Shown here in pieces: positions 51,954 to 60,787 of a stretch of 64,000 nt of DNA. How positions within the stretch are numbered: the first letter of the stretch is position 1; every line of letters begins with the position of its first letter. Origin of the DNA: Pseudomonas guariconensis (GTDB lineage: Bacteria; Pseudomonadota; Gammaproteobacteria; Pseudomonadales; Pseudomonadaceae). The stretch is from positions 62,001 to 126,000 of the forward strand of contig NZ_FMYX01000005.1 of assembly GCF_900102675.1 (NCBI RefSeq), written 5' to 3'. The position numbers and the translations under genes were made by a program. Under the pieces are notes generated by a model. It was given only the letters and a program-made list of their open reading frames with translations. It ran no database searches and was not told where the DNA came from.

Positions 51954-53783
51954 CTACAGACCAAAAAACCACGGCACCATGAAAACAGTCACCAGCATCA
52001 CCACCATCGTGAACGGCACCCCAACCTTGACGAAGTCGCCGAAGCGGTATTGGCCTGGCCCCAAGACCAGTGTGTTGACCGGCGAGGACACTGGCGTCAT
52101 GAACGCCGCCGAGGCCGCCAGGGCGACGGTCATGGCGAACGGGTAGGGCGACATGCCTAGCTGCTGTGCGGTGCTGATAGCAACCGGTGCCATCAGCACC
52201 GCCGTGGCGGTATTGGAAATGAACAAACCGATCAGCGCGGTGACGGCGAACAGGCAGCCGAGGATAGCGTAAGGCCCCGCATCACCGAGCAGGCTGACCA
52301 GGCCGCTCACCGCCAGGTCGATGCCACCCGTTTTCTGCAGGGCCAGGGCGAAGGGCAGCATGCCCACGATCAGCACCAGGCTTTGCCAGTGGATGGCGCG
52401 ATAAGCGCTGTCCATGTCGATGCAGCGTCCGGCACCCATCAGCACGCAACCGATCAGCGCGGCAACGACGTTGGGCACCATGCCGCTGACCATCAAGCCG
52501 ACCATCACCATCAGGCTGATCAGTGCAAAGGGGGCTCGGGTCCGGGCCGGAGCCACTTGATCGATTTCCGCAGGCAGGCTCAAGACCAGAAAGTCCTTGG
52601 GCTGGCTTTGCAGCTGGCGTATGGCCTTCCAAGGACCGACCACCAGCAGGGTGTCGCCCAGGCGCAGTTTCTCTTCCACCAGTTGCTCATCAATGGCGGT
52701 CTGCTCACGGCGCAGGCCGACGACATTCAGCCCAAAGCGGCTACGGAAGGCCAGCTCCAGGATGCTCTTGCCGAGCAATTGCGACCCGGGCGGCAGGGAA
52801 ACTTCGGCCATGCCCAGGTCCTGGGACTGGTCGATGAAATAGGCAGCCTTGAAGTGCAAGGGCTCAAGTTGCATGGTCTGGCACAGGCTGCGCAAGTCAT
52901 CGCGATTGGCGAACAGGTCGAGTAGCAGCACGTCACCTTGGTGCAGCACCGTGCTCGAATCGGCGACCATCACCCGGGTGGTGAACTTGTGCTGGCGCTC
53001 GATGCCGATCACGTTGGCGCCGTGGCGGGTGCGCAGCTCCAGCTCGCCCAAGGTGTGCCCGATCAGCGGAGAGTGAGCGCGGATGCGCAGACGGCGCTCG
53101 CGGCCGTTGAGTTTGTAGTCGAGCACCAGGTCAAGGAGGGTGCGGCGGGTTTCCACCCGGCCATCCTTGCGCACCTCGCCATTGAGCCAGCGGCGGGCGA
53201 ACAGCATGTAGCCGATGCCGAGCACCAGCACCACCAAGCCGAACGGGGTGAAACTGAAGAAACTGAAACCCGCGCTGCCATGACGCACCAGTTCGCTGTG
53301 CACGACCACGTTGGGCGGTGTGGCCACCAGGCTGAGCATGCCACTGATCAGGCCGGCGAAGCTCAGCGGCATCATCAGCCGACTGGGCGACAGGCTAAGG
53401 CGCGCAGCGATGCTCAGCACCACGGGGATGAAGATCGCCACCACTCCCGTCGAACTCATGACCGAGCCCAGGCCGGCCACTGCAATCATCAGCAATACCA
53501 GCAGGCGTGCCTCGCTGTTGCCGGCCCGTTCGCTCATCCATTCACCGATGCGGTAGGCGATGCCTGTGCGTACCAGGCCTTCGCCGATCACGAACAGCGC
53601 TGCGATCAGCACCACGTTGGGGTCGCTGAAGCCTGCCAGCGCCTGCTCGATGGTGAGGATTCCCGAAAGCGGCAGGGCCAGGATCACTAGCAGGGCGATC
53701 ACATCCATGCGCGGGCGGTTGATGACGAAAAGTGTGACGACGATGGCCAGCAGGCAGAGGACCCAGAGCAGCTCATGGTTCAT
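51954..53783 (-). CDS. SLC13/DASS-family permease with two RCK_C (TrkA-C) domains
   Basis: 609 residues from ATG 53783; an in-frame GTG at 53804 is possible. Two transmembrane halves flank a cytosolic insert (about 200-390) with two TrkA-C modules ([20 protein letters not shown], then [20 protein letters not shown]). The end of the protein has [19 protein letters not shown]. Members of this divalent-anion:Na+ group carry sulfate, thiosulfate or dicarboxylates. The substrate cannot be fixed from sequence. It is a single gene. Confidence 0.87.
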   Translation of the reverse strand: MNHELLWVLCLLAIVVTLFVINRPRMDVIALLVILALPLSGILTIEQALAGFSDPNVVLIAALFVIGEGLVRTGIAYRIGEWMSERAGNSEARLLVLLMIAVAGLGSVMSSTGVVAIFIPVVLSIAARLSLSPSRLMMPLSFAGLISGMLSLVATPPNVVVHSELVRHGSAGFSFFSFTPFGLVVLVLGIGYMLFARRWLNGEVRKDGRVETRRTLLDLVLDYKLNGRERRLRIRAHSPLIGHTLGELELRTRHGANVIGIERQHKFTTRVMVADSSTVLHQGDVLLLDLFANRDDLRSLCQTMQLEPLHFKAAYFIDQSQDLGMAEVSLPPGSQLLGKSILELAFRSRFGLNVVGLRREQTAIDEQLVEEKLRLGDTLLVVGPWKAIRQLQSQPKDFLVLSLPAEIDQVAPARTRAPFALISLMVMVGLMVSGMVPNVVAALIGCVLMGAGRCIDMDSAYRAIHWQSLVLIVGMLPFALALQKTGGIDLAVSGLVSLLGDAGPYAILGCLFAVTALIGLFISNTATAVLMAPVAISTAQQLGMSPYPFAMTVALAASAAFMTPVSSPVNTLVLGPGQYRFGDFVKVGVPFTMVVMLVTVFMVPWFFGL

Positions 53784-53889
53784 GGGGAGGGGGTGTTCCT
53801 TCACTCAAGGGGCACGGTAGAGAGTAGCGCCGAGTGTGGCACCGTGCAGTGAAGGTGGTGTTGATATGTTGCAATGTTTGTTGACAAGA

Positions 53890-53909
53890 AGGGGCTGCAA
53901 GCAGCCCCT
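53890..53909 (-). terminator. Terminator after the glycine-zipper gene
   Basis: The inverted repeat AGGGGCTGC-AA-GCAGCCCCT lies 15 bp past the gene and on the minus strand runs into TTCTTGTC. The T-run is imperfect. Confidence 0.6.
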
Positions 53910-53924
53910 CAGGTGTAGCGGCAA

Positions 53925-54317
53925 TCAGTGGCGGTGACGACGGTGATGCCTGTGGCCGCCGTCGTTGTCACCCATGTGATTGCCCAACGCGCCACCTGCT
54001 GCGCCACCCAGGCCCGCGCCAATGGTCGAACCGGTGGAACCGCCGACCGCGCGGCCCAGGATCGAGCCGCCCGCCGAACCCAGGCCACCGCCAATAGCGG
54101 CTTCGGTACGATTGCCCTTGCGTGCGCCAACCGCACTGCCGGCAGCGCCGCCCAGGCCTGCGCCGATGGCGGCACCGGTACCGCCGCCGATCTGTTGGCC
54201 AACAATGTTACCAAGGGCGCCACCCAGGCCGCCGCCGATGGCAGCGGTGCCGTCGCCGGCAAATGCGCCCTGGCAGAGCAGCAGGCCGAGGGCAAGGGAA
54301 GGCAGAGTCAGACGCAT
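53925..54317 (-). CDS. Glycine-zipper envelope protein with His-rich tail
   Basis: 130 residues. A signal peptide (MRLTLPSLALGLLLCQGAFA) precedes five or so GxxxGxxxG-type repeats (GGGLGGALGNIVGQQIGGGT; IGAGLGGAAGSAVGARKG) and a tail GGHRHHRRHRH. Glycine-zipper proteins insert in or line membranes; many in Pseudomonas are of unknown function. The His/Arg tail may bind metal or polyanions. Transcribed in the same direction as the D/R/Y/H-rich lipoprotein gene upstream. Confidence 0.78.
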   Translation of the reverse strand: MRLTLPSLALGLLLCQGAFAGDGTAAIGGGLGGALGNIVGQQIGGGTGAAIGAGLGGAAGSAVGARKGNRTEAAIGGGLGSAGGSILGRAVGGSTGSTIGAGLGGAAGGALGNHMGDNDGGHRHHRRHRH

Positions 54318-54396
54318 GATGTGAACCTCAAACGAATCATCAGGGTAAGGTGCCGCGGCACGGGCGGCGGGTCAGGGGAAAAAAGGCGTTGCAGTA

Positions 54397-54612
54397 TCAG
54401 TCGTCGTCATCGTCGTCGCGGTCGCGATAACGGTGGTAGCGATCACGGCGGTCGCGGTCTCGATAGCGATAGCCGTCATCATCACGGTCACGGTAGTAGC
54501 GATGGTCCCGGTCACGATCCCGCCAGCCATCATCATCGTCGTGGTAGTGGTGGTAGCAGCCACTGAGGGTGAGCACGGTGGCAATCAACGCAAAACTCGC
54601 AATGCGCTTCAT
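54397..54612 (-). CDS. Small lipoprotein with Asp/Arg/Tyr/His-rich repeats
   Basis: 71 residues from ATG 54612. The lipobox ALIATVLTLSGC gives a lipidated Cys near residue 19. The mature part, YHHYHDDDDGWRDRDRDHRY and on, consists almost only of Asp, Arg, Tyr and His and ends in six Asp. No domain. The coding DNA is simple-sequence-like (GATCGxGAC repeats), so length variation between strains is likely. Function unknown. Confidence 0.7.
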   Translation of the reverse strand: MKRIASFALIATVLTLSGCYHHYHDDDDGWRDRDRDHRYYRDRDDDGYRYRDRDRRDRYHRYRDRDDDDDD

Positions 54613-54778
54613 CACGATATAGGTCCTTGATCCGCAAAGATTTACGGGGTACCTCCTGAGACCGGAAGCGCTCGATTTGGTTTCTTGGGCGCGCAAAAAT
54701 CTGCCGCTCCAGCGATGAGTGGCATGTCGGACGTATATTGATCCGGCCGCGCTTGGCGGCCGGCCTGTCCGCGCCTTG

Positions 54779-55069
54779 CTAGTTCGAGGCGGGCTCGATG
54801 GCGAGAATCACCCCATTGGTGGTCTGCACCAGTACGTAGTGGTCAGCCAGGCGTACCCAGTGACTTTCCTTTTCCGGAGGCTGCAGGCCCTTGGCCTGCC
54901 AATCGTGGATAACCAAGTCGTCGCGCTTGTACTGATCCGGGGCTTTATCGCCCACTTTAAGTTCGCGTTGGCTGTGCGGGGCGGTGACGCTCTGTTCTTT
55001 CGTGTCCGCTGCTGAGGCGGCCAGGGGGAGGGCGACAGTGAAAGCTAGGACATAGAGCAATGGCTTCAT
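54779..55069 (-). CDS. RcnB-family periplasmic protein
   Basis: 96 residues from MKPLLYVLAFTVALPLAASA (signal peptide). The mature core, KVGDKAPDQYKRDDLVIHDW then HWVRLADHYVLVQTTNGVIL, is the RcnB pattern. E. coli RcnB modulates Ni/Co export; no rcnA is in the window, and most RcnB-like proteins are uncharacterised. It is divergent from the lipoprotein gene at 55186. Confidence 0.8.
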   Translation of the reverse strand: MKPLLYVLAFTVALPLAASAADTKEQSVTAPHSQRELKVGDKAPDQYKRDDLVIHDWQAKGLQPPEKESHWVRLADHYVLVQTTNGVILAIEPASN

Positions 55070-55185
55070 GGGGGCTCCTTGAAAACAGGACATGCCCTAT
55101 CTGCGACCCTCGCCTGCGCGGGATAATTCATTTGTCGTCACTGCAATGCTAGAGTCGCGTTCTTTTTTGTCTCGAGGATGGAAAA

Positions 55186-55536
55186 ATGCGAGCACTCGTG
55201 CCGATGGTCGCCGCTCTGGTGTTGGTCGGTTGCGCCTCAGCCACCATGGAAGCTGCACGTGGCAACGCGCCGACCGCGCAACTCGACTCGCACAAGGCGC
55301 CGGAGATCGTCGCCCAATGCATTCAGTTCAGCTGGCAGGAAGAAGCGGCGTTCGGGGTCGATGCCAGCGGTTATCTGGAGCCACGCAAGCAAGGTGGTTT
55401 CACGGTCTATACCCGCGAAGCCGAGTCGTTCGCCGATATCTATCCGCAATCTGGCGGCACTCGTGTGGATTACTACGCGCAGAACAACGACACCATGGCC
55501 CTGCGCCGCCGCGCCGCGGCAGCGACCTGCCTATGA
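55186..55536 (+). CDS. Putative lipoprotein of unknown function
   Basis: 116 residues. The lipobox is MVAALVLVGCASATM, with Cys about residue 16. The mature protein has IVAQCIQFSWQEEAAFGVDA and GGTRVDYYAQNNDTMALR, and a Cys near the end (AAATCL) that may pair with the first mature Cys. I do not recognise a named family. It ends exactly where the convergent YoaK gene ends, with no gap. Confidence 0.7.
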   Translation: MRALVPMVAALVLVGCASATMEAARGNAPTAQLDSHKAPEIVAQCIQFSWQEEAAFGVDASGYLEPRKQGGFTVYTREAESFADIYPQSGGTRVDYYAQNNDTMALRRRAAAATCL

Positions 55537-56235
55537 TCAACGGGGCATGTAGCGAAGCTGCCAGCGCCTAGGGATTTTCAGCGAAGCCAGGCCCAGCAAG
55601 GCTGCCAGCAGGGCGCTGGCGAGCAGGGCTAAGCGGTCGAATTGCTGTTCGAGCAGGACGCCCGCGATGGCGCCCAGGAGCATGCCACACCAGGGGATCA
55701 ACTGCACCCGCCAACCCAGCTTGCGCTGGCCGAGCAGGGTGCGGCCCAGCCCACGCCCGAAGCGCGACAGGGCACCGGTGACATAGGTCAGGCCGATGGG
55801 CAGGCCGTTCACTTCCTCCACCACCGCATTGATCATGCCCATGGCCATGACTGCCGCCAGCAAGGCGGGCAGTTGAAGTAGCTCGGGCATCAGGCCGGCC
55901 AGGGCCAGCAAAGTGGCGATCAGGCTCAGCAAAGGCCAGGGACGACGGCCTGTCATTGCTGCAACGACCACGCCCAAGGCGTTGCCCAGAACGAACGCAC
56001 CGATCACCAGCACCAGGCGCAGCACAGGGCCCAGCTCGGCGCTGCCCAGCGACACCGCCAGGCGTGTGGTGTTGCCACTCATGAACGAAACGAAATCGCC
56101 TGTGGCCATGAATCCGATCGCATCGGTCATGCCGGCCAGCACGGACAAGCCGGCGACGAAATAAAGGCCCACCGCGCCGCGGCGCTGCACGTTTCGATGG
56201 CAGTGACCATTAGCCGATTGGCTTTCTGGTAGCAT
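55537..56235 (-). CDS. YoaK (DUF1275) family membrane protein
   Basis: 232 residues with about six hydrophobic segments. AGLSVLAGMTDAIGFMATGD and FVSFMSGNTTRLAVSLG are DUF1275/YoaK hallmarks. The function is unknown. It starts 15 bp after the stop of the HTH-PAS-PAS regulator gene on the same strand, so the two are likely co-transcribed. Confidence 0.87.
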   Translation of the reverse strand: MLPESQSANGHCHRNVQRRGAVGLYFVAGLSVLAGMTDAIGFMATGDFVSFMSGNTTRLAVSLGSAELGPVLRLVLVIGAFVLGNALGVVVAAMTGRRPWPLLSLIATLLALAGLMPELLQLPALLAAVMAMGMINAVVEEVNGLPIGLTYVTGALSRFGRGLGRTLLGQRKLGWRVQLIPWCGMLLGAIAGVLLEQQFDRLALLASALLAALLGLASLKIPRRWQLRYMPR

Positions 56236-56250
56236 CGTCGTTTCTCCGGT

Positions 56251-57324
56251 TCAGTTCAGGCGGGCTTGCAACCCGGCGATATGGGCTTGCAGGCGTTCGT
56301 GCTCGTCGCGTTCGGCTGTGATGTCTTCGAACACACTGATCAGATGCTCTGGTCGGCCGTCGGCGTGTCGCTGCAGCGAAGTGCGTGCGCGCACCCAGAG
56401 GTAGTGGCCTTCCTTGTGGCGCACGCGCTTTTCCACTTCGTAGCGGTTGATTTCGCCTGCCAGCATACGTTCGAGGAGCACCAGGTTGTCTGGCAGATCG
56501 TCGGGGTGCGTGAGCTGCTGGAAGGTCATGCCATACAGCTCCTGCTCGCTGTAGCCGAGCATTTCGCAGAAGGAGCTGTTGACCCGCTGCCAGCTGCCAT
56601 CAGGGCCGATGTAGGCCAAGGCGCCCCAGGCCAGCTCGAAAATGGTGCGAAAGCGCTCCTCGCTCTGGCGCAGTTCCGCCTCGGCGACTTTGCGCTCGGT
56701 GTCGTCCATGCTGATGCCGACCATCTTCACCGAGCGCCCGGCGCTGTCCTGCAGCACGGTGGCGCGCGACGCGATCCAGCGTTGGCTGCCATCCGGGCGG
56801 GTAATGCGAAAATCGCACTCGCATGGAGTGCCGGTAGCCACCGCGCGGGTGTACATGGCATGCATCTGCTGGGCGTCTTCGGGCGCCACATGGGCCCAGA
56901 AGTCCTCGTTGCGCCGCACAGGCCAGCCATACACGGCCTCGACGTTGGGTGAATAGGTCACCTCATCGCTGACCAGGTTCCACTCCCAGGTGACAATTCG
57001 CGCGCCTTCCTGGGCCAGCTTCATACGCGTCTCGCTTTCCATGATTTCGGCGGTGTAGCGTCGGCGTAGATCGGTCATCGGCAGCTCCAGCACCTCGGCG
57101 TGCTGCACGCTTTGCAGCGCTTCTTCGCCATAGCGCAGCCAGATCCAATTGACGTTGAGGAAGTCCGCCAGCTTACGCAGGTTGTCGTAGTCGATCTCGC
57201 CGCCCCGGGTCCACTTGTGCACGGCTGTGCGAGAGATGCCCAACGCAGTGCCTACAGCCTGTAGCGTCAGTTTGTGGTGTTCGAGCAGTTCCTTGAGGCG
57301 AAAGGCGAAGCTGTTTTCCGTCAT
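56251..57324 (-). CDS. XRE-type HTH regulator with two PAS domains
   Basis: 357 residues. An N-terminal Cro/CI-like HTH (residues 5-65: LTLQAVGTALGISRTAVHKW) is followed by two PAS_3-type domains (about 100-215, starting ARIVTWEWNLVSDEVTYSPN; and about 225-345, starting FELAWGALAYIGPDGSWQ) with PAC-like ends (VGISMDDTERK; SVFEDITAERDE). No GGDEF, kinase or activation domain is present, so sensing appears to act directly on DNA binding. A 17-bp perfect palindrome lies 46 bp upstream. Confidence 0.85.
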   Translation of the reverse strand: MTENSFAFRLKELLEHHKLTLQAVGTALGISRTAVHKWTRGGEIDYDNLRKLADFLNVNWIWLRYGEEALQSVQHAEVLELPMTDLRRRYTAEIMESETRMKLAQEGARIVTWEWNLVSDEVTYSPNVEAVYGWPVRRNEDFWAHVAPEDAQQMHAMYTRAVATGTPCECDFRITRPDGSQRWIASRATVLQDSAGRSVKMVGISMDDTERKVAEAELRQSEERFRTIFELAWGALAYIGPDGSWQRVNSSFCEMLGYSEQELYGMTFQQLTHPDDLPDNLVLLERMLAGEINRYEVEKRVRHKEGHYLWVRARTSLQRHADGRPEHLISVFEDITAERDEHERLQAHIAGLQARLN

Positions 57325-57369
57325 GTTCAGGGTCCTGGCAGAAGCGCGAGCTGCGAGTATACCTGAGCT

Positions 57370-57386
57370 GTCAACTTGAAGTTGAC
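57370..57386. promoter_or_regulatory. Perfect palindrome upstream of the HTH-PAS gene
   Basis: GTCAACTTGAAGTTGAC: 8-bp arms around a central G. Its position 46 bp before the regulator's start codon suits an autoregulatory operator for an XRE-type dimer. It also resembles MerR/SoxR-type dyads in wording, so the binding protein is uncertain. Confidence 0.5.
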
Positions 57387-57415
57387 GAGGTGCAAGCGTG
57401 CGTTCGAGCTGAAGG

Positions 57416-57445
57416 GCGCCTGCCGCTGAGGTACAGGGCAGGCGC
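57416..57445 (-). terminator. Terminator-like hairpin after the SDR gene
   Basis: A perfect 9-bp stem GCGCCTGCC / GGCAGGCGC with a 12-nt loop begins 11 bp past the SDR stop. There is no clear T-run, so it may act as a transcript-end stabiliser or factor-dependent site. Confidence 0.5.
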
Positions 57446-57456
57446 TCAAGCTCTGG

Positions 57457-58224
57457 TCAGGAAAGAAAACCGCCGTCCACGTTGAGTGCAGTGCCGGTGG
57501 TGTAACTGGAGGCGTCGCTGGCCAGGTACAGCACCGCGCCGGCCATTTCGCCGGGATCGGCCACGCGCTTGAGGGGGATTTGCTGCAAGGCGGCATTGCG
57601 GATGGCGTCGTTCTTGACCAATGCCGAGGCGAACTTGGTATCGGTCAAGCCTGGCAGCAATGCGTTGCAACGAATGCCGAACTGCGCACACTCCTTGGCG
57701 AACACCTTGGTCATGTTGATGACTGCGGCCTTGGTCACCGAATAGATGCCTTGGAACAATCCGGGCGATACGCCATTGATCGAGGCGACGTTGATGATGC
57801 TGCCGCCGCCGTGTTCACGCATCAGCTTGCCGGCCTCCACCGACATGAAGAAGTATCCGCGAATATTCACATCCACGGTTTTCTGGAAGGCGCCGAGGTC
57901 GGTGTCCAGCACATTGCAAAACTGCGGATTGGTGGCCGCATTGTTGACCAGGATGTCCAGGCGTCCGAACTGTTCACGGATACTGGCGAACACCTGCTGG
58001 ATCTGCTCCATTTCACCGATGTGGCAAGCCATGGCAGTGGCCTTGCCGCCAGCGGCGGTGATGGCGTCGGCGACCGCTTGGCAGCCCTCGAGCCTGCGGC
58101 TCGAGACGATCACATGGGCGCCTTGCTGGGCTAGCAGATGGGCGATGGCCTCACCGATGCCGCGGCTGGCGCCGGAGACGAAGGCGATTTTGCCGTCGAG
58201 GTCGAACAGCGTGGTCTTGGACAT
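57457..58224 (-). CDS. Short-chain dehydrogenase/reductase (SDR)
   Basis: 255 residues. The classical SDR plan is present: cofactor loop FVSGASRGIGEAIAHLL, NNAATN, catalytic Ser in IINVASINGVSPG, YxxxK as YSVTKAAVIN, and a C-terminal GTALNVDGGFLS. The cofactor is NAD(H) or NADP(H); the substrate is unknown. It follows the phosphotransferase gene by 18 bp, part of a four-gene minus-strand run, possibly for acyl-CoA or hydroxylated-lipid turnover. Confidence 0.88.
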   Translation of the reverse strand: MSKTTLFDLDGKIAFVSGASRGIGEAIAHLLAQQGAHVIVSSRRLEGCQAVADAITAAGGKATAMACHIGEMEQIQQVFASIREQFGRLDILVNNAATNPQFCNVLDTDLGAFQKTVDVNIRGYFFMSVEAGKLMREHGGGSIINVASINGVSPGLFQGIYSVTKAAVINMTKVFAKECAQFGIRCNALLPGLTDTKFASALVKNDAIRNAALQQIPLKRVADPGEMAGAVLYLASDASSYTTGTALNVDGGFLS

Positions 58225-58242
58225 GCCGGATTTTCCTTGTTA

Positions 58243-59310
58243 TCAGAGTGAGGACTTATCGATCACTTGCAGGGCCATGTGTTCCAGCAGCCGGTTCATG
58301 TGGATGAACTGGGCAAAGCGTTTGTCCTGGGTCTGGCCATGGTGGAAGCGGTAGTAGATCTGCTGGACGATTCCGGCCAGACGGAACAGGCCGTAGCAAT
58401 AGTAGTAATCGAAATTGTCCAGGTGGATACCGGCGCGTTCTGCGTAGTAATCGACGAACTGGCGACGGGTCAGCATCCCAGGGGCATTGCTCGGCTGACG
58501 CCGCATCAGTTGCACCGGTGGTGGGTCGTTGGCCTCGATCCAGTAGGCCAGGCTGTTGCCCAAGTCCATCAACGGATCGCCCAGGGTGGTCATCTCCCAG
58601 TCCAGTACACCAATGATGCGCATGGGGTTCTCGGCATCGAGGATGACGTTGTCGAAGCGGTAGTCGTTATGCACGATGCCTGGGCGTGGATGATCGGCGG
58701 GCATCTTGTCGTGCAGCCAGGCGATCACCTGTTTCCATAGCGGGGCATCCGGGGTCAGGGCTTTTTCGTAGCGGCTGGTCCAGCCTTCGATCTGACGCTG
58801 TACATACCCTTCTGGCTTGCCCAGGTCGGCCAGGCCGCATGCGGTGTAGTCGACCTGGTGCAATTCCACCAGGCGATCGATGAAACTTTTGCACAGCGCC
58901 TCTGTGCGGTTGGCATCCAGGCCCAGCGAAGGCGGAATGTCCGAACGCAGGATGACGCCCTTGACCCGCTCCATGACGTAGAACTCAGCGCCTATCAGCG
59001 ACTCGTCTGTGCAGTGCACATAAGCTTTGGGGCAGTACGGGAAGCCATCGTTGAGCTGATTGAGGATGCGGAACTCCCGCCCCATGTCATGGGCGGACTT
59101 GGCCTTGTGGCCGAACGGCGGACGACGCAGGACAAGCTCTCGATCCGGGTAGGCGAGCAAATAGGTGAGATTCGACGCGCCGCCAGGGAACTGGCTGATC
59201 GAGGGCTTACCCTGCAAGCCTGCGATATGAGCTTTCAGATAGGGATCGATGACGGCCGCGTCGAGCTCTTCGCCGGGGCGTACCTGGGTGGATTGATCGG
59301 TGAGCGTCAT
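58243..59310 (-). CDS. APH-type phosphotransferase family protein (ACAD10/11-like)
   Basis: 355 residues. The kinase-like catalytic loop IVHNDYRFDNVILDAENP and metal site GVLDWEMTTLGDPLMDLG are those of aminoglycoside-phosphotransferase-fold enzymes; FPGGASNLTYLLAYPDRELV at the start matches the group fused to acyl-CoA dehydrogenases in ACAD10/11. By analogy it may phosphorylate 4-hydroxyacyl-CoA. An antibiotic-resistance role is unlikely. Coupled to the SDR gene downstream. Confidence 0.85.
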   Translation of the reverse strand: MTLTDQSTQVRPGEELDAAVIDPYLKAHIAGLQGKPSISQFPGGASNLTYLLAYPDRELVLRRPPFGHKAKSAHDMGREFRILNQLNDGFPYCPKAYVHCTDESLIGAEFYVMERVKGVILRSDIPPSLGLDANRTEALCKSFIDRLVELHQVDYTACGLADLGKPEGYVQRQIEGWTSRYEKALTPDAPLWKQVIAWLHDKMPADHPRPGIVHNDYRFDNVILDAENPMRIIGVLDWEMTTLGDPLMDLGNSLAYWIEANDPPPVQLMRRQPSNAPGMLTRRQFVDYYAERAGIHLDNFDYYYCYGLFRLAGIVQQIYYRFHHGQTQDKRFAQFIHMNRLLEHMALQVIDKSSL

Positions 59311-59457
59311 GCGTTTTCCTTATTTTCCAGCGCAATAACTATTGGCTAATCTAATTTCGCTACGTCACTGGCACAAGCGTACCAAGGGGCTTATAGGCAA
59401 GGGTGTTGCCGCTCAATCACTCATCTTGATGGGCCTTGCATGGCCGCCGGCAAAAAA

Positions 59458-59485
59458 AAAACCGAAGCCAGTTGGCCTCGGTTTT
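59458..59485 (-). terminator. Terminator after the SCP2 gene
   Basis: A 12-bp stem AAAACCGAAGCC / GGCCTCGGTTTT with one mismatch is followed on the minus strand by a long T-run (nine A on the plus strand). It separates SCP2 from the phosphotransferase gene. Confidence 0.85.
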
Positions 59486-59508
59486 TCATCGGCAATCGCT
59501 CAAGCCAC

Positions 59509-59826
59509 TCAGGCGGGGAACAGCTCGCTGAGTTTCATCGACAGCATCATGTCGCCTTCGACGCGCAGCTTGCCGCTCATGAAGGCCTGCATGCCATCGG
59601 TGTCACCGCTGACGATGCCTTTGAGGGTTTCACTGTCCATGACCAGGGTGCAGTTGGCGTCCGGGTTTTCGCCTTCCTGCAGGTTGCAGGTACCGTCCTT
59701 GACGATGAGTGCATAGTGCTTGTCTTCGTCGGTGATGTTGAAACCGAACACCAGGTCCAGGCCGGCGGCAGCGGATGGGTTGAACTTCTCTTGCATCTTC
59801 TTGACGGCATCAGCTACGGAGGTCAT
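59509..59826 (-). CDS. SCP2 sterol-carrier domain protein
   Basis: 105 residues, a single SCP2 fold: LDLVFGFNITDEDKHYALIV, then CTLVMDSETLKGIVSGDTDG and the family ending FMSGKLRVEGDMMLSMKL. Such proteins bind acyl chains or acyl-CoA in a hydrophobic tunnel. It lies between a histidine phosphatase and the phosphotransferase/SDR pair; a strong terminator follows, so it can be expressed separately. Confidence 0.92.
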   Translation of the reverse strand: MTSVADAVKKMQEKFNPSAAAGLDLVFGFNITDEDKHYALIVKDGTCNLQEGENPDANCTLVMDSETLKGIVSGDTDGMQAFMSGKLRVEGDMMLSMKLSELFPA

Positions 59827-59881
59827 GGCGCATTCCTTATAGAGTGATATTCACGTCCCCGGCGGGGACAACAGGCCGGGC

Positions 59882-60592
59882 TCATCGATAGGTGACAAGC
59901 TCCGGCGTCCTCAACAGCTGCACGTGGGCTTGGCTGTTGAAGGAAGCCAGTGTCACGTCGTTGCCCCGAAATTTCAGTTGGCTGAGCGACGTGTTGATGA
60001 TCTGCCAGTTGAGCGCGAAGGCTTGGCCGGGCGTGATCCGAGTAACCAGGTGGAGCAAAGCGGCGATGGTTCCGCCGGACGTAAAGATGGCAATGTTGTC
60101 GCCTCGGCTTGCGCTTTGGAGCACTCGAGCAAGGCCGCCCTGGACTCGGGCAGTGAACGCCTGCCACGTCTCCAGGCCATCGCTTTGGTGTTCGCCATCG
60201 TGCCAGCGTTGCACCATCAGCGCGAACAGGCGCTGGAACTCGCTGCGATGGGTCGTGCCGTTGCGCAGGATATGCAGCGCGTCGGGCTCTTGCGGCAGCA
60301 GGTCGGGAAGCAATGCACGGATAACGCCATCGGCATCGAACTCGTTGAACGCCGCGTCGGTCTCAATGGCCGGCGTCGAGCAGCCTTGGGCCTGCATGGC
60401 CTCAAGCGTAAGGCGCGCAGTGTCTTGCTGGCGGCGCAGGTCGCCGGCCAGGCACCGATCCAGACGCAGACCGAGCTGGGCAAGATGCTCTCCCAACGCG
60501 TGGCTCTGGCGTGCGCCGACGGGTGAGAGGACGTCGTAGTCATCGGCACCGAAGGAGGCTTGGCCATGTCGGATCAGGTAGATATTGCCCAC
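59882..60592 (-). CDS. Histidine phosphatase (phosphoglycerate mutase-like) family protein
   Basis: 236 residues. The RHG signature is IYLIRHGQASFGADDYD with the catalytic His, and the second His lies in NIAIFTSGGTIAALLH, where the usual xHG motif is replaced by SGG; catalytic efficiency or class may thus differ. Broad phosphatase activity is likely, the substrate unknown. It precedes the SCP2 gene by 55 bp. Confidence 0.87.
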   Translation of the reverse strand: MGNIYLIRHGQASFGADDYDVLSPVGARQSHALGEHLAQLGLRLDRCLAGDLRRQQDTARLTLEAMQAQGCSTPAIETDAAFNEFDADGVIRALLPDLLPQEPDALHILRNGTTHRSEFQRLFALMVQRWHDGEHQSDGLETWQAFTARVQGGLARVLQSASRGDNIAIFTSGGTIAALLHLVTRITPGQAFALNWQIINTSLSQLKFRGNDVTLASFNSQAHVQLLRTPELVTYR

Positions 60593-60787
60593 GGAGAGGT
60601 CCGGTCCAAGGGAGTTGCTGCGAGGTTAGGATGCGACAGACAGGCTGTCAACGAAAAAACATACAAGCGTTTGAAAAGGTTGTTTGAACTATGTTGCCAG
60701 CGTTTTCCCCAGCTGGCAGCGCCTGTGACGCAACGGTATGCTTGATGCAGTTCGCGCCTTCAGGCGCTGGTCTATCAAGGAGTCAAT

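Noticed and set aside
58243..59310. Aminoglycoside resistance gene
   Set aside because: The fold is APH-like, but the N-terminus and context match the ACAD10/11-type metabolic phosphotransferases.
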